A DNA stretch of 29,703 nucleotides from Ancylobacter novellus (GCA_003241485.1 QFQD01000079.1:1-29703), one strand, 5' to 3'. Positions 1 to 8,301 are shown, counted from the first letter of the stretch. Numbers and translations: made by a program. Notes: a model not told the origin generated them from the sequence alone.

Positions 1-1206
1 GACGCTGATGGCCGAGGTCGGTGCGCTCAAGACCGACATTCCCGCCCTCGACGAGGACGTGAAGGCGACCGAGACGGCGCTGAACGACAAGCTCGCCGCC
101 ATCCCCAACGTGCCGCTCGACATCGTGCCGGATGGCGCGGACGAGCACGACAATGTCGAGATCGCCCGGGCCGGCGAGAAGCCGTCGATGGCCTTCGTGC
201 CGAAGCAGCATTTTGAGCTCGGCGAGGCGCTCGGCCAGATGGATTTCGAGGCCGCGGCGAAACTCTCCGGCGCGCGTTTCGTGGTGCTGAAGGGCAAGCT
301 GGCGCGGCTGGAGCGCGCCATCGGTCAGCTCTTCATCAACACCCACGTAGATGAGCACGGCTATACCGAGGTCGCCCCGCCGGTCCTGGTGAAGGACGAG
401 GCGATGTTCGGCACAGCGCAGCTGCCGAAGTTCCGAGACGATCAGTTCTTGGCGACAGGCGATGACGCTTCGCCTGCAAATGTCACCAAAGAAATTATCG
501 AGGCTTTTAATCGCGACTTCTCTTTTGAGCCGGAAAAGCACGAGCGATTCCGGGGGCATGTCCGCACCGGAGGCGATGAGGACGAGAATTTCAGGCGCCG
601 CCTAAGCGGTATCCGCGATGATATCGCAACAAAGGTTGGGCACCTCTGGCTCATCCCCACCGCCGAGGTGCCGCTGACCAACCTCGTGGCGAACGCCATC
701 CTCGCCGAGGAAGAGCTGCCGCTGCGCTACACCGCGCTCACGCCCTGCTTCCGCGCGGAAGCGGGATCGGCGGGGCGCGACACGCGCGGCATGACACCCC
801 GGAGAAGTCGCTGGAGGAGCAGGAGCGCATGCTCGCCTGCGCGCAGGCGGTGCTGAACAAGCTCGGCCTGCATCACCGCGTGGTGACGCTGTGCACCGGC
901 GACATGGGCTTCGCTTCCGCGCGCACCTTCGACATCGAGGTGTGGCTGCCGGGGCAGAACGCCTATCGCGAGATTTCCTCGATCTCCACCTGCACCGATT
1001 TCCAGGCCCGGCGCATGAATGCGCGCTACCGGACCAAGGACAGCAAGGCGCCGCGCTTCCTGCACACGCTGAACGGTTCGGGCGTGGCGGTCGGGCGCGC
1101 GCTGGTTGCTGTGCTGGAGAACTACCAGAACGAAGACGGCTCCATCACCGTGCCGGACGTGCTGGTGCCCTATATGGGCGGGCTGACGAAGATCGAGCGG
1201 GCCTGA
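1..1206 (+). pseudogene. serS: Seryl-tRNA synthetase, 5'-partial and frameshifted
   Basis: SerRS charges tRNA-Ser and is normally essential. The window opens inside the N-terminal coiled-coil arm. Reading frame 2 (codons from base 2) runs through the class II core, including LIPTAEVPLTNL, FRAEAG and GRDTRGM, up to base 793. Directly after the ATG at 791-793 the homologous reading jumps to frame 1 (TPEKSLEEQERMLAC from 796) and continues through GDMGFAS, FQARRM, HTLNGSG and motif 3 (AVGRALVAVLENY) to the TGA at 1204-1206. Compared with family members known to me, about 15 codons are missing at the junction. They are the RQHQF-KVE half of motif 2, which contacts ATP and the acceptor end. The net loss is 3n+1 bases, probably 43. 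Frame 2 meets a stop at 854-856. About 60 extra residues also lie upstream (464-643). As read, no working SerRS can be made from this copy. A sequencing or assembly fault, or a second serS elsewhere, are the alternatives. surE follows 52 bases downstream. Confidence 0.85.
464..643 (+). other. Low-GC in-frame insertion within serS
   Basis: SerRS normally passes from PKF-DD-F-T-G directly into the WLIPTAEV segment. Here about 60 residues, rich in Asp, Glu, Arg and Phe (for example KEIIEAFNRDFSFEPEKHER), lie between GD and HLWLIPTAE. The stretch stays in frame. Bases 481-540 contain 25 G+C by hand count (42%), well below the flanking serS sequence, which suggests foreign origin or relaxed selection. 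I do not recognise the insert as a domain. It could be a lineage-specific SerRS insertion. Confidence 0.6.
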
Positions 1207-1258
1207 CGTTTCGCGTCGCCGCCCGCCTCGGGGCGGAGGACGGCTGAAGGAAAGAACG

Positions 1259-2023
1259 ATGCGCATTCTGGTCACCAATGACGACGGCATCCACGCTCCG
1301 GGCCTGGAGGCCTGCGCGCGCATCGCGCGGGCGCTGTCCGACGATGTGTGGGTGGTGGCGCCGGAGACCGACCAGTCCGGCGTGTCGCATTCGCTTTCGC
1401 TGTCCGATCCGCTGCGCCTCCGTCAGGTGGAGGAGAAGCGCTACGCGGTGAAGGGCACGCCCACCGACTGCGTCATCATGGCGGTGCGGCACATATTGGC
1501 GGACCACAAGCCCGATCTCGTTCTCTCCGGGGTCAATCGCGGCCAGAACGTCGCCGAGGATGTCGGCTATTCCGGCACGGTGGCCGGGGCCATGGAAGGC
1601 ACGGTGCTGGGCATTCCCTCGGTGGCGCTGTCGCAGGCCTATGGTTTTGAAACCAAGGCCGCGCCGCCCTTTACCGTCGCCGAGCACTGGGGTCCGCAGG
1701 TCATCCGCACGCTGCTGGAGGAGGGGATTCCGCCCGGTATCGTGGTGAATGTGAACTTCCCCAACCGCCCGGTGGACGAGGTGAAGGGAATCGCCGTGAC
1801 GGCGCAGGGCCGGCGCAACCAGGACCTGCTGCGCATCGACCAGCGGGCCGACGGGCGCGGCAATCCCTATTTCTGGATCGCCTTCGAGAAGCGCATCTTC
1901 GAGACGGTGAACGGCTCGGACCTGCACGCCCTCGACCAGGGGCTGATCTCGGTGACGCCGCTGCGTTTCGACATGACTGACGAGCCGATGATGACGCGGC
2001 TCGCACAGGTCTTCGCCCGTTGA
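1259..2023 (+). CDS. surE: 5'/3'-nucleotidase SurE
   Basis: Divalent-metal-dependent phosphatase that removes phosphate from nucleoside 5'- and 3'-monophosphates; a cytosolic stationary-phase and housekeeping enzyme. The 254-residue protein has the usual length and opens with the diagnostic MRILVTNDDG. The expected metal ligands are visible: Asp8, Asp9, Ser40 and Asn93, the last inside SGVNRGQNV, followed by the DVGYSGTVAGAMEG loop. A purine-rich Shine-Dalgarno (GAAGGAAAG) precedes the ATG. It lies between serS and pcm on the same strand. The pairing of surE and pcm is conserved across proteobacteria and linked to damage control in stationary phase. The stop codon overlaps an alternative TTG start of pcm. 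Confidence 0.96.
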   Translation: MRILVTNDDGIHAPGLEACARIARALSDDVWVVAPETDQSGVSHSLSLSDPLRLRQVEEKRYAVKGTPTDCVIMAVRHILADHKPDLVLSGVNRGQNVAEDVGYSGTVAGAMEGTVLGIPSVALSQAYGFETKAAPPFTVAEHWGPQVIRTLLEEGIPPGIVVNVNFPNRPVDEVKGIAVTAQGRRNQDLLRIDQRADGRGNPYFWIAFEKRIFETVNGSDLHALDQGLISVTPLRFDMTDEPMMTRLAQVFAR

Positions 2024-2073
2024 CAATCCTTCGCCCGCCCGTGCGACCGGGCGGGGAAGAGCGGAGGTCTCCG

Positions 2074-2730
2074 GTGGCCGGTGCCGATCAGGATGATGCG
2101 GTCGAGCGCGCCCGGCTGCTGCTGGCGTTGCGCCAGCGCGGCATACGCGACCGCGCGGTGATGCGGGCTTTCGAGGAGGTGCCGCGCGAGCATTTCGTCG
2201 AGCCGGCCATGCGTCGCGTCGCCTGGAGCGACCACGCCTTGCCCATCGATTGCGGTCAGACCATCAGCCAGCCGACCGTGGTGGCGCTGATGACGCAGGC
2301 GCTGGAGATCACGTCCTCCCACAACGTGCTCGAGATCGGCACCGGCACCGGCTATCACGCGGCCATCCTCGGCAGCATCGCCCGCCATGTCGTGACGCTT
2401 GAGCGCTTCCGCACGCTCGCCCGCGCGGCGGCGTTGCGGCTGCGCGAACTCGGCTTCGCCAATGTGGAGGTCGTGGTCGCCGACGGCCTCGCCGGTCATC
2501 GCGCCGGGGCGCCCTATGACCGCATCGTGCTCAACGTCGCGGTGCGGGAAGTTCCCGCCACGCTGCTGGAGCAATTGACCCCGGAGGGCATTCTGGTGGC
2601 CCCTGTCGGCCCGCCGGAGGACATGCAGAAGCTCGTGCGTTACGCACGGAAAGGTGGGGGGCTGGAGCGCCGCGAACTGGGGCCGGTGCGTTTCGTGCCC
2701 GCCCTCGCGGGAATTGCTGCTGTTCTCTAG
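2074..2730 (+). CDS. pcm: Protein-L-isoaspartate O-methyltransferase
   Basis: SAM-dependent enzyme that methylates L-isoaspartyl residues in damaged proteins so that they can be repaired; cytosolic. The SAM-binding motif LEIGTGTGYHAA is at about residues 86-97, preceded by the family hallmark PIDCGQTISQP (57-67), with a later VADGLAGH segment. I chose the GTG at 2074 because GGAGG at 2063-2067 lies six bases upstream and the resulting 218-residue protein matches the family. The reading frame is open back to a TTG at 2020 that overlaps the surE stop, so an 18-residue N-terminal extension is possible but less likely. Probably co-transcribed with surE. Confidence 0.93.
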   Translation: MAGADQDDAVERARLLLALRQRGIRDRAVMRAFEEVPREHFVEPAMRRVAWSDHALPIDCGQTISQPTVVALMTQALEITSSHNVLEIGTGTGYHAAILGSIARHVVTLERFRTLARAAALRLRELGFANVEVVVADGLAGHRAGAPYDRIVLNVAVREVPATLLEQLTPEGILVAPVGPPEDMQKLVRYARKGGGLERRELGPVRFVPALAGIAAVL

Positions 2731-2841
2731 CTTCGCTGCCCCGAAAACGCCGCGAAGCTTGCAAGAAACGCCATCGTTTAAGCCGACGTTTACCTATACA
2801 GGGCTTTAATCCGAACCGGTCCAGCGTTCGGGTGTGGTGCG

Positions 2842-4101
2842 ATGCGTAACTTCCTGTCGACGTCCGGTTGCAAGCCTCTTCTGCGGCTTTCCGTTGTAGC
2901 TCTTCTTGGCGGAACGGCGGCTGCTTGCAGCTCGGATAGTGCGCGTTTCAGCGATCCCAACGGCAATCCGTTCTCGGCGCAGAGCGGCAGTCCGGCCTAT
3001 ACCGGTTCGGTCGCGGCCGCTCCGACAGGTGCGGTGCAGGCGGCGCCGATCGGTGGGGCGCCGATGGCCGCGCCGCAGGTCGCTTCCGGTTATCCCGCGC
3101 CTTACGGCGCTCCTGCCGGCGCCAATCCCTATGGCGCCCCCCGTCAGGTGGCCAGCGCCACGCCGGCGACGGCCGCGCCGGCTTACCCCGCCCCGACCTA
3201 TAACACGCCGTCCTATCCCCAGGCGCAGGCCGCAGCCGCGCCGCAGCCGCTCTATGGCGCTCAGCCGCAGCCCCTCGCGGCGCCGGCGGCCGCTCCCGCC
3301 CGTGCGCCCCAGGTGGCGGCTGCCGGAGGTGGCGCGCATATGGTGCAGCCGGGCGAGACGCTGAGCTCGATCGCCCGCAATTACGGCATTTCCCGCAGCG
3401 TGCTGGCGGCCGCCAATGGGCTCGATCCCAATGCGCAGGTCCAGATCGGTCGCAAGCTGGTGGTTCCCGGTGCGGGCGCGCCGGCCAATCCCGTCGCCGC
3501 GGCGCCCAAGCCGGTGGCAACGCCGGCCGTCGCCGCTGCCGCTCCGGCTGCCAAGCCGGCGGCTGTCGCTTCGGCCGCCACGCCGGCAGTCACCACGACG
3601 GCTGCTGCGCCCAAGCCCGCCGCTGTCGCTCCCGTCGCCGCGGCACCGGCCGAGCCGAAGCCTCAGACCATCGCGGCCGTGAAGCCTTCGGAGACGCCCG
3701 ACGATATCCGTACGGCGAGCGGTGCACAGTTTCGCTGGCCGGTGCGCGGTCGCGTGATCTCCGGCTTCGGGCCGAAGCCCGGCGGGCAGAAGAATGAGGG
3801 CATCAACGTCTCCGTGCCGGAAGGCACCGCGGTGAAGGCCGCCGAGGATGGCGTCGTGGCCTATGCCGGCAGCGAGCTGAAGGGCTACGGCAACCTCGTG
3901 CTGATCAAGCATTCCGACGGTTATGTCACGGCTTACGCGCATAACAGCGAGCTCGACGTGAAGAAGGGCGACTCGGTCAAGCGTGGTCAGGTCATCGCAA
4001 AGGCCGGCCAGACCGGCAACGTCACCTCGCCGCAGGTGCACTTCGAGATCCGCAAGGGCTCGGAGCCTGTCGATCCCTCGCAGTACCTCGCTGGCCTCTG
4101 A
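2842..4101 (+). CDS. nlpD: LysM-LytM lipoprotein, NlpD/EnvC-type amidase activator
   Basis: Envelope lipoprotein that binds peptidoglycan and probably activates a cell-wall amidase at division. The N-terminus is a lipoprotein signal ending in GGTAAAC, with Cys29 as the lipidation site. A long Ala/Pro-rich linker (about 30-160) leads to one LysM domain (about 166-209), another Ala/Pro linker, and a LytM/M23 domain (about 298-419). The M23 fold is clear (GYGNLVLIKH, YVTAYAHN, VKRGQVIAKAGQTG, VHFEIRKG). However, the metal-ligand pair HxGxD is NEGIN (Asn318, Asn322) and the usual HxH is QVH (Gln398). Lost ligands are typical of NlpD and EnvC, which activate amidases and do not cut peptidoglycan. 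The low-complexity linkers make length comparison unhelpful. It follows pcm by 111 bases, the usual pcm-nlpD order. I see no convincing promoter in that gap. Confidence 0.9.
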   Translation: MRNFLSTSGCKPLLRLSVVALLGGTAAACSSDSARFSDPNGNPFSAQSGSPAYTGSVAAAPTGAVQAAPIGGAPMAAPQVASGYPAPYGAPAGANPYGAPRQVASATPATAAPAYPAPTYNTPSYPQAQAAAAPQPLYGAQPQPLAAPAAAPARAPQVAAAGGGAHMVQPGETLSSIARNYGISRSVLAAANGLDPNAQVQIGRKLVVPGAGAPANPVAAAPKPVATPAVAAAAPAAKPAAVASAATPAVTTTAAAPKPAAVAPVAAAPAEPKPQTIAAVKPSETPDDIRTASGAQFRWPVRGRVISGFGPKPGGQKNEGINVSVPEGTAVKAAEDGVVAYAGSELKGYGNLVLIKHSDGYVTAYAHNSELDVKKGDSVKRGQVIAKAGQTGNVTSPQVHFEIRKGSEPVDPSQYLAGL

Positions 4102-4118
4102 TTTCCCACCTCTCCCTT

Positions 4119-4148
4119 ATCCCGGACGGCCAAAGGCCGGTCCGGGAT
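4119..4148. repeat. Intergenic palindrome 1 (REP-like, possible terminator)
   Basis: Near-perfect inverted repeat: outer arms ATCCCGGA and TCCGGGAT, inner arms CGGCC and GGCCG around an AAA loop, with one extra G on the 3' side. It sits 18 bases after the nlpD stop, in the convergent gap before the DUF815 ATPase gene. No T tract follows, so it is either a factor-assisted 3'-end hairpin or a dispersed extragenic palindrome. Confidence 0.6.
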
Positions 4149-4170
4149 GGTCATCCCTCTTTTCGTCGCG

Positions 4171-4202
4171 ATCCCGGCTCGAAGCTCCGCTTCGTCCGGG
4201 AT
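4171..4202. repeat. Intergenic palindrome 2 (REP-like)
   Basis: A second inverted repeat with the same outer arms (ATCCCGG and CCGGGAT) and a different centre (CGAAG, loop CTCCG, CTTCG). Sharing outer arms with the palindrome 22 bases upstream suggests two members of one dispersed repeat family. It lies between the convergent 3' ends of nlpD and the DUF815 gene. Confidence 0.6.
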
Positions 4203-4249
4203 GACGCTGATGAACGGAATCCGGCGCGACAAGTGGACCTTGGCGTCGG

Positions 4250-5146
4250 TCAGCGCGGGACGGCGGGTGGCTCGGAAAGCGATACGCCAAGCCGTCCCGC
4301 GACATCCTGAACATATTGCCAGGCGGTGCGACCCGAACGCGCGCCGCGCGTGGTGGACCACTCCAACGCTTCGCGCCGGAGTGTCTCCGCATCGACCGGC
4401 ACGCCGAAATGGGCGATATAGCCCTCCACCATCGACAGATATTCGTCCTGGCTGCATTTGTGGAAGCCGAGCCACAGCCCGAAGCGGTCGGACAGCGAGA
4501 CCTTCTCCTCCACGGCCTCCCCGGGATTGATTGCGGTCGAGCGCTCATTCTCCATCATGTCGCGCGGCAGCAGGTGGCGGCGGTTTGAGGTGGCGTAGAA
4601 GATGACATTCTCCGGCCGCCCCTCGATACCGCCTTCCAGCACGGCCTTGAGCGACTTGTAGGACGTGTCGTCGCCATCGAAGGATAGGTCATCGCAGAAC
4701 ACGACGAATCGGAAAGGGGCCGGCCGCATCAGCGCCATCAGCGCCGGCAGCGTCTCGATATCCTCGCGATGGATTTCCACCAGCTTGATCGGCGCCTTTC
4801 CCTCGGGTGCGATCTCGGCGTTCACCTCGGCATGGCTTGCCTTCACCAGCGAGCTCTTGCCCATGCCGCGGGCGCCCCACAGGAGTGCATTGTTGGCGGG
4901 CAGGCCGCGCGCGAAGCGCAGCGTGTTGTCGAGAAGCTGATCGCGGGTGCTGTCGATGCCCTTTAGCAGGCCAATCTCCACGCGGCTGACCCGCGGCACC
5001 GGTTCCAGCCGCTTGGCATCGGCATGCCAGACGAAGGCGTCGGCGGCGTCGAAGTCCGCGCTGGCGGTGCGCGGGGGAGCCATGCGCTCCAGGGCCTCCG
5101 CGATGCGGGCAAGGATGGGGCCGAGATCGTCCACCGAATGTGTCAT
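4250..5146 (-). CDS. DUF815-family AAA+ ATPase
   Basis: Predicted cytosolic P-loop ATPase of 298 residues. The Walker A motif GARGMGKSS is at about 91-99. The Walker B strand FVVFCDDLSF is at about 147-156, and a sensor-1-like YATSNRRHLL follows at about 184-193. This matches the DUF815 (PF05673) family, whose biological role is unknown to me. I place the start at the ATG ending at 5146: AGGGAG lies seven bases upstream and the following MTHSVDDLGPILARIAEALE is a plausible amphipathic N-terminus. The frame stays open further upstream into antisense yajC, but that extension is basic and low in plausibility. It is convergent with nlpD and divergent from yajC, so it is probably transcribed alone. 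Confidence 0.85.
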   Translation of the reverse strand: MTHSVDDLGPILARIAEALERMAPPRTASADFDAADAFVWHADAKRLEPVPRVSRVEIGLLKGIDSTRDQLLDNTLRFARGLPANNALLWGARGMGKSSLVKASHAEVNAEIAPEGKAPIKLVEIHREDIETLPALMALMRPAPFRFVVFCDDLSFDGDDTSYKSLKAVLEGGIEGRPENVIFYATSNRRHLLPRDMMENERSTAINPGEAVEEKVSLSDRFGLWLGFHKCSQDEYLSMVEGYIAHFGVPVDAETLRREALEWSTTRGARSGRTAWQYVQDVAGRLGVSLSEPPAVPR

Positions 5147-5203
5147 GAGCGCACTCCCTAGAGGAGCGCAATAGCGGTCCGGAACGGGGAGTTCAAGCCA
5201 AAC

Positions 5204-5219
5204 CGTAACGCGCGTTACG
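5204..5219. promoter_or_regulatory. 16-bp perfect palindrome, candidate operator
   Basis: CGTAACGCGCGTTACG is a perfect 16-base palindrome in the 198-base gap between the divergent DUF815 gene and yajC. It lies about 60 bases outside the DUF815 start and about 40 bases upstream of the candidate yajC -35 box. A dimeric regulator could act on either gene from here. The regulator is unknown. Confidence 0.4.
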
Positions 5220-5257
5220 CCCCGTCGCGGACGTGACGCCGCGTGGCACGGACGGCG

Positions 5258-5286
5258 TTTGCATTCGGCGGGCGCGTCAGTATAGT
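5258..5286 (+). promoter_or_regulatory. Candidate sigma70 promoter for yajC-secDF
   Basis: TTTGCA (5258-5263), a 17-base spacer and TATAGT (5281-5286). Transcription would start near 5293 and leave a leader of about 50 bases before the yajC ATG at 5345. The -10 is close to consensus and the -35 partly so. Confidence 0.5.
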
Positions 5287-5344
5287 CCGCGCCGCTTCGC
5301 CGGGCCTTCCGCCCGCCTGATTTTGACGGACCCAAGGAACCGAG

Positions 5345-5686
5345 ATGTTGATTACGCCCGCCTATGCGCAGGCCGCCGGTGCCGGCGGCGGTACCGACAT
5401 GCTGATGTCGCTGCTGCCTTTCGTTCTGATCTTCGTGATCATGTATTTCCTGATTCTGCGTCCGCAGCAGAAGAAGGTGAAGGCGCACCAGGAGCTGGTG
5501 AAGAACATTCGTCGTGGCGACACGGTGATCACCTCGGGCGGCCTGATCGGCAAGGTTGCGCGCGTCGTGGACGACACCGAGATCGAGCTCCAGCTCGCTG
5601 AAGGCGTAAAGGTCCGCCAGCTGCGGGGCCTGATCACCGACGTGCGCGCCAAGGGCGAGCCCGCCAAGGACGAAGGTACCGCCTGA
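5345..5686 (+). CDS. yajC: Sec translocon accessory subunit YajC
   Basis: Small inner-membrane protein of the holotranslocon, which associates with SecD and SecF to help protein export. The 113-residue protein has one N-terminal membrane segment (about 20-38, ending YFLILRP). The family-typical RPQQKKVKAHQE follows, then a soluble beta-rich domain (RRGDTVITSGGLIGKVARV). A weak GAACCGAG precedes the ATG. It is the first gene of yajC-secD-secF, with secD 44 bases downstream. That gap contains two copies of CGGCCG that could form a small hairpin in the secD leader. Confidence 0.95.
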   Translation: MLITPAYAQAAGAGGGTDMLMSLLPFVLIFVIMYFLILRPQQKKVKAHQELVKNIRRGDTVITSGGLIGKVARVVDDTEIELQLAEGVKVRQLRGLITDVRAKGEPAKDEGTA

Positions 5687-5730
5687 CGCTTACCTCTTGC
5701 GGCCGCGGTTGAGCGGCCGGAAGGATCGAG

Positions 5731-7329
5731 ATGCTTTACTTCTCCAAATGGAAGGCCTTCGCCATCCTGGCATTCTCGGCGATCATCTGCCTGATGGTCG
5801 TTCCGAGCCTGCTGCCGCCGAAGGTTTATGACAGCCTGCCGGGCTTCCTCCATCGCAAGATCGTGCTTGGGCTCGATCTGCAGGGCGGCTCCTACATCGT
5901 GCTGCAGGTCGATGCCAACGAGCTCCGCAAGGGGCGGCTCGAACAGCTGCGCGATGATGCCCGACGTGTGCTGCGTGATGCCAAGATCGGCTATGCGGGC
6001 CTGAACATCCAGGGAGATTCGGTGCAGGTTCGCCTGCGCGACGCCCAGGATGGCCAGGCCGCGCTGGCGCAGCTGCGCACGCTGGCCGCGCCGATCGGCG
6101 GCACGCTCTCGACCTCCGGTCAGCTCGATACCGACATTTCCCTGAGCGGCGACGCCATAAGCATCACGCCGACCGCGACGGGCATCCAGTCGCGCACCAT
6201 TCAGGCGGTGTCGCAGTCCATCGAGATCATCCGCAAGCGTATCGACCAGCTTGGCACGACCGAGCCCTCGATCCAGCGGCAGGGTGCCGACCGCATCCAG
6301 GTTCAGGTGCCGGGCCTGCAGGATCCCTCGCGCCTCAAGGCGCTGCTCGGGCAGACCGCCAAGCTAACGTTCCGCCTCGTCGACACCTCGATGAGCGCGC
6401 AGCAGGCGCTGCAGGGCCGTCCGCCGGTCGGTACGGAGATTCTCTATTCGCAGGACAACCCGCCGGTCCCCTACCTGATCGAGCAGCGCATCCTTGTCGC
6501 TGGCGAGGATCTGACCGACGCTCAGCCGAGCTTCGATCCGCAGACGCGCGAGCCGGTCGTTACCTTCCGCTTCAACACCAATGGCGCGCGCCGCTTTGCC
6601 GAGGCCACCCAGGCCAATGTCGGCAAGCCCTTCGCCATCGTGCTCGACAACCACGTCATCTCGGCGCCGGTTATCCGCGAACCCATTCTGGGCGGCTCGG
6701 GGCAGATCAGCGGCAGCTTCTCGGTGCAGCAGGCGAACGATCTCGCCATCCTGTTGCGTGCCGGCGCCCTGCCGGTGCCGCTGCAGGTGGTCGAAGAGCG
6801 CACCGTCGGTCCGGGCCTCGGCGCGGACTCCATCCGCTCGGGCATCATCGCCTCGGTGGTCGGCGCGGCGGCCGTGGCCATCTTCATGATTGCGACCTAT
6901 GGCCTGTTCGGCGTCATCGCCAACATCGCCGTGGCGATCAATGTCGGGATGATCTTTGGCCTGCTCGCCATGCTCGGCGCGACACTGACGCTGCCCGGCA
7001 TCGCCGGCGTGGTGCTCACGGTCGGCATCGCGGTCGATTCGAACGTGCTGATCTATGAGCGTATCCGCGAGGAGGCGAGGGCAGGTCGCTCAGCGATCTC
7101 CGCCATCGATGCGGGCTTCACCCGCGCGCTCTCGACCATTCTCGATTCGAACATCACCACCTTCATCGCGGCGGCGGTGCTGTTCTATATCGGTTCGGGC
7201 CCGGTGCGCGGCTTCGCCATTACGTTCGGCATTGGCATCATCACCACCGTGTTCACGGCTTTCACGCTGACCCGCCTTATGGTGGCGATCTGGGTGCGCT
7301 GGCGGCGTCCCCAGCGCGTTCCGATCTGA
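5731..7329 (+). CDS. secD: Protein translocase subunit SecD
   Basis: Inner-membrane RND-type subunit that uses the proton gradient to pull exported proteins out on the periplasmic side. The 532-residue protein has TM1 at about 8-28 and the D2 signature GLDLQGGSYIVL at about 47-58. A large periplasmic P1 head follows, then five membrane segments in the C-terminal third (from about 365). The D5/D6 region reads AVDSNVLIYERIREE at about 434-448. GGAAGGATCGAG directly precedes the ATG. Length and domain order are normal for alphaproteobacteria. secF follows after 15 bases. Confidence 0.97.
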   Translation: MLYFSKWKAFAILAFSAIICLMVVPSLLPPKVYDSLPGFLHRKIVLGLDLQGGSYIVLQVDANELRKGRLEQLRDDARRVLRDAKIGYAGLNIQGDSVQVRLRDAQDGQAALAQLRTLAAPIGGTLSTSGQLDTDISLSGDAISITPTATGIQSRTIQAVSQSIEIIRKRIDQLGTTEPSIQRQGADRIQVQVPGLQDPSRLKALLGQTAKLTFRLVDTSMSAQQALQGRPPVGTEILYSQDNPPVPYLIEQRILVAGEDLTDAQPSFDPQTREPVVTFRFNTNGARRFAEATQANVGKPFAIVLDNHVISAPVIREPILGGSGQISGSFSVQQANDLAILLRAGALPVPLQVVEERTVGPGLGADSIRSGIIASVVGAAAVAIFMIATYGLFGVIANIAVAINVGMIFGLLAMLGATLTLPGIAGVVLTVGIAVDSNVLIYERIREEARAGRSAISAIDAGFTRALSTILDSNITTFIAAAVLFYIGSGPVRGFAITFGIGIITTVFTAFTLTRLMVAIWVRWRRPQRVPI

Positions 7330-7344
7330 GAAAGGCGAGCGCTC

Positions 7345-8301
7345 ATGCCTCTGCTTCGTATCGTCCCGGACAACACAAATTTCGACTTCATGCGCTTCCG
7401 GCGCATCAGCTTTCCGATCTCGGCTCTGCTGTCGATCGTGGCGCTGGTGGCGTTCTTCACGCTGGGTCTCAACTTCGGCATCGACTTCAAGGGCGGCACG
7501 CTGCTTGAGGTGCGCTACCCCGCCAGCACGCTGAACATCGGCGATGTGCGCTCCAAGCTCGAATCACTGGAACTGGGCGAGGTCCAGATCCAGGAAATCG
7601 GCTCGGACGGCGAGGTCCTCATCCGCGTCGCACAGCAGCCGGGCGGCGAGCAGGCGCAGCAGGCCGTGGTCGGCAAGGTGCGCGCGGCGCTTGGCGAGAC
7701 GGTTGAATACCGCCGCGTCGAGGTGGTTGGCCCGCGCGTTTCGCAGGAGCTGCTCAGCTACGGCATTGTCGGGCTGATGCTCGCGGTGTTCTGCATCCTG
7801 ATCTATCTGTGGTTCCGCTTTGAATGGCAGTTCGCCCTCGGGGCCTCGATCGCGAACTTCCACGACATCGTTCTGACGATCGGCTTCATGGCGATCTTCC
7901 AGATCGACTTCGATCTGACGAGCGTCGCCGCACTGCTGACCATTCTCGGCTACTCGCTGAACGACACCATCGTCATCTACGACCGCATCCGTGAGATGTT
8001 GCGTCGTTACAAGAAGATGCCGACGGACGAGTTGCTGAACGAATCGATCAATTCGACGCTGTCGCGTTCCGTCATCACCCACGTTACCGTCACGCTCGCG
8101 CTGCTGGCGCTGGTGCTGTTCGGAGGGCGGGCGATCCACTCCTTCTCCGTGACGATGCTGTTCGGCGTCGTGCTGGTTGGCACCTACACGTCGATCTTCA
8201 TTGCCTCGCCGCTGCTCATCTATCTTGGCGTGTCCACCCGGACGATGGCCGAGAAGGACGCCAAGAGCGCGAACCCGAAGGCCGAGCGCGTCGCCCCCTG
8301 A
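7345..8301 (+). CDS. secF: Protein translocase subunit SecF
   Basis: Partner of SecD in the SecDF export motor. The 318-residue protein begins with a cytoplasmic stretch and TM1 (about 22-42). The GIDFKGGTLLEV signature lies at about 45-56, followed by a short periplasmic domain. Five further membrane helices follow, with the conserved GYSLNDTIVIYDRIRE at about 202-217. Gene and protein lengths are normal. A GAGAAAGGCGAG element lies upstream of the ATG. The next gene starts only 25 bases after the stop, so the assembly-factor genes are probably in the same transcript. Confidence 0.97.
   Translation: MPLLRIVPDNTNFDFMRFRRISFPISALLSIVALVAFFTLGLNFGIDFKGGTLLEVRYPASTLNIGDVRSKLESLELGEVQIQEIGSDGEVLIRVAQQPGGEQAQQAVVGKVRAALGETVEYRRVEVVGPRVSQELLSYGIVGLMLAVFCILIYLWFRFEWQFALGASIANFHDIVLTIGFMAIFQIDFDLTSVAALLTILGYSLNDTIVIYDRIREMLRRYKKMPTDELLNESINSTLSRSVITHVTVTLALLALVLFGGRAIHSFSVTMLFGVVLVGTYTSIFIASPLLIYLGVSTRTMAEKDAKSANPKAERVAP

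Noticed and set aside
5147..5488. N-terminal extension of the DUF815 ATPase into yajC
   Set aside because: The extension would be antisense to yajC and its promoter. A good ribosome site supports the start ending at 5146.
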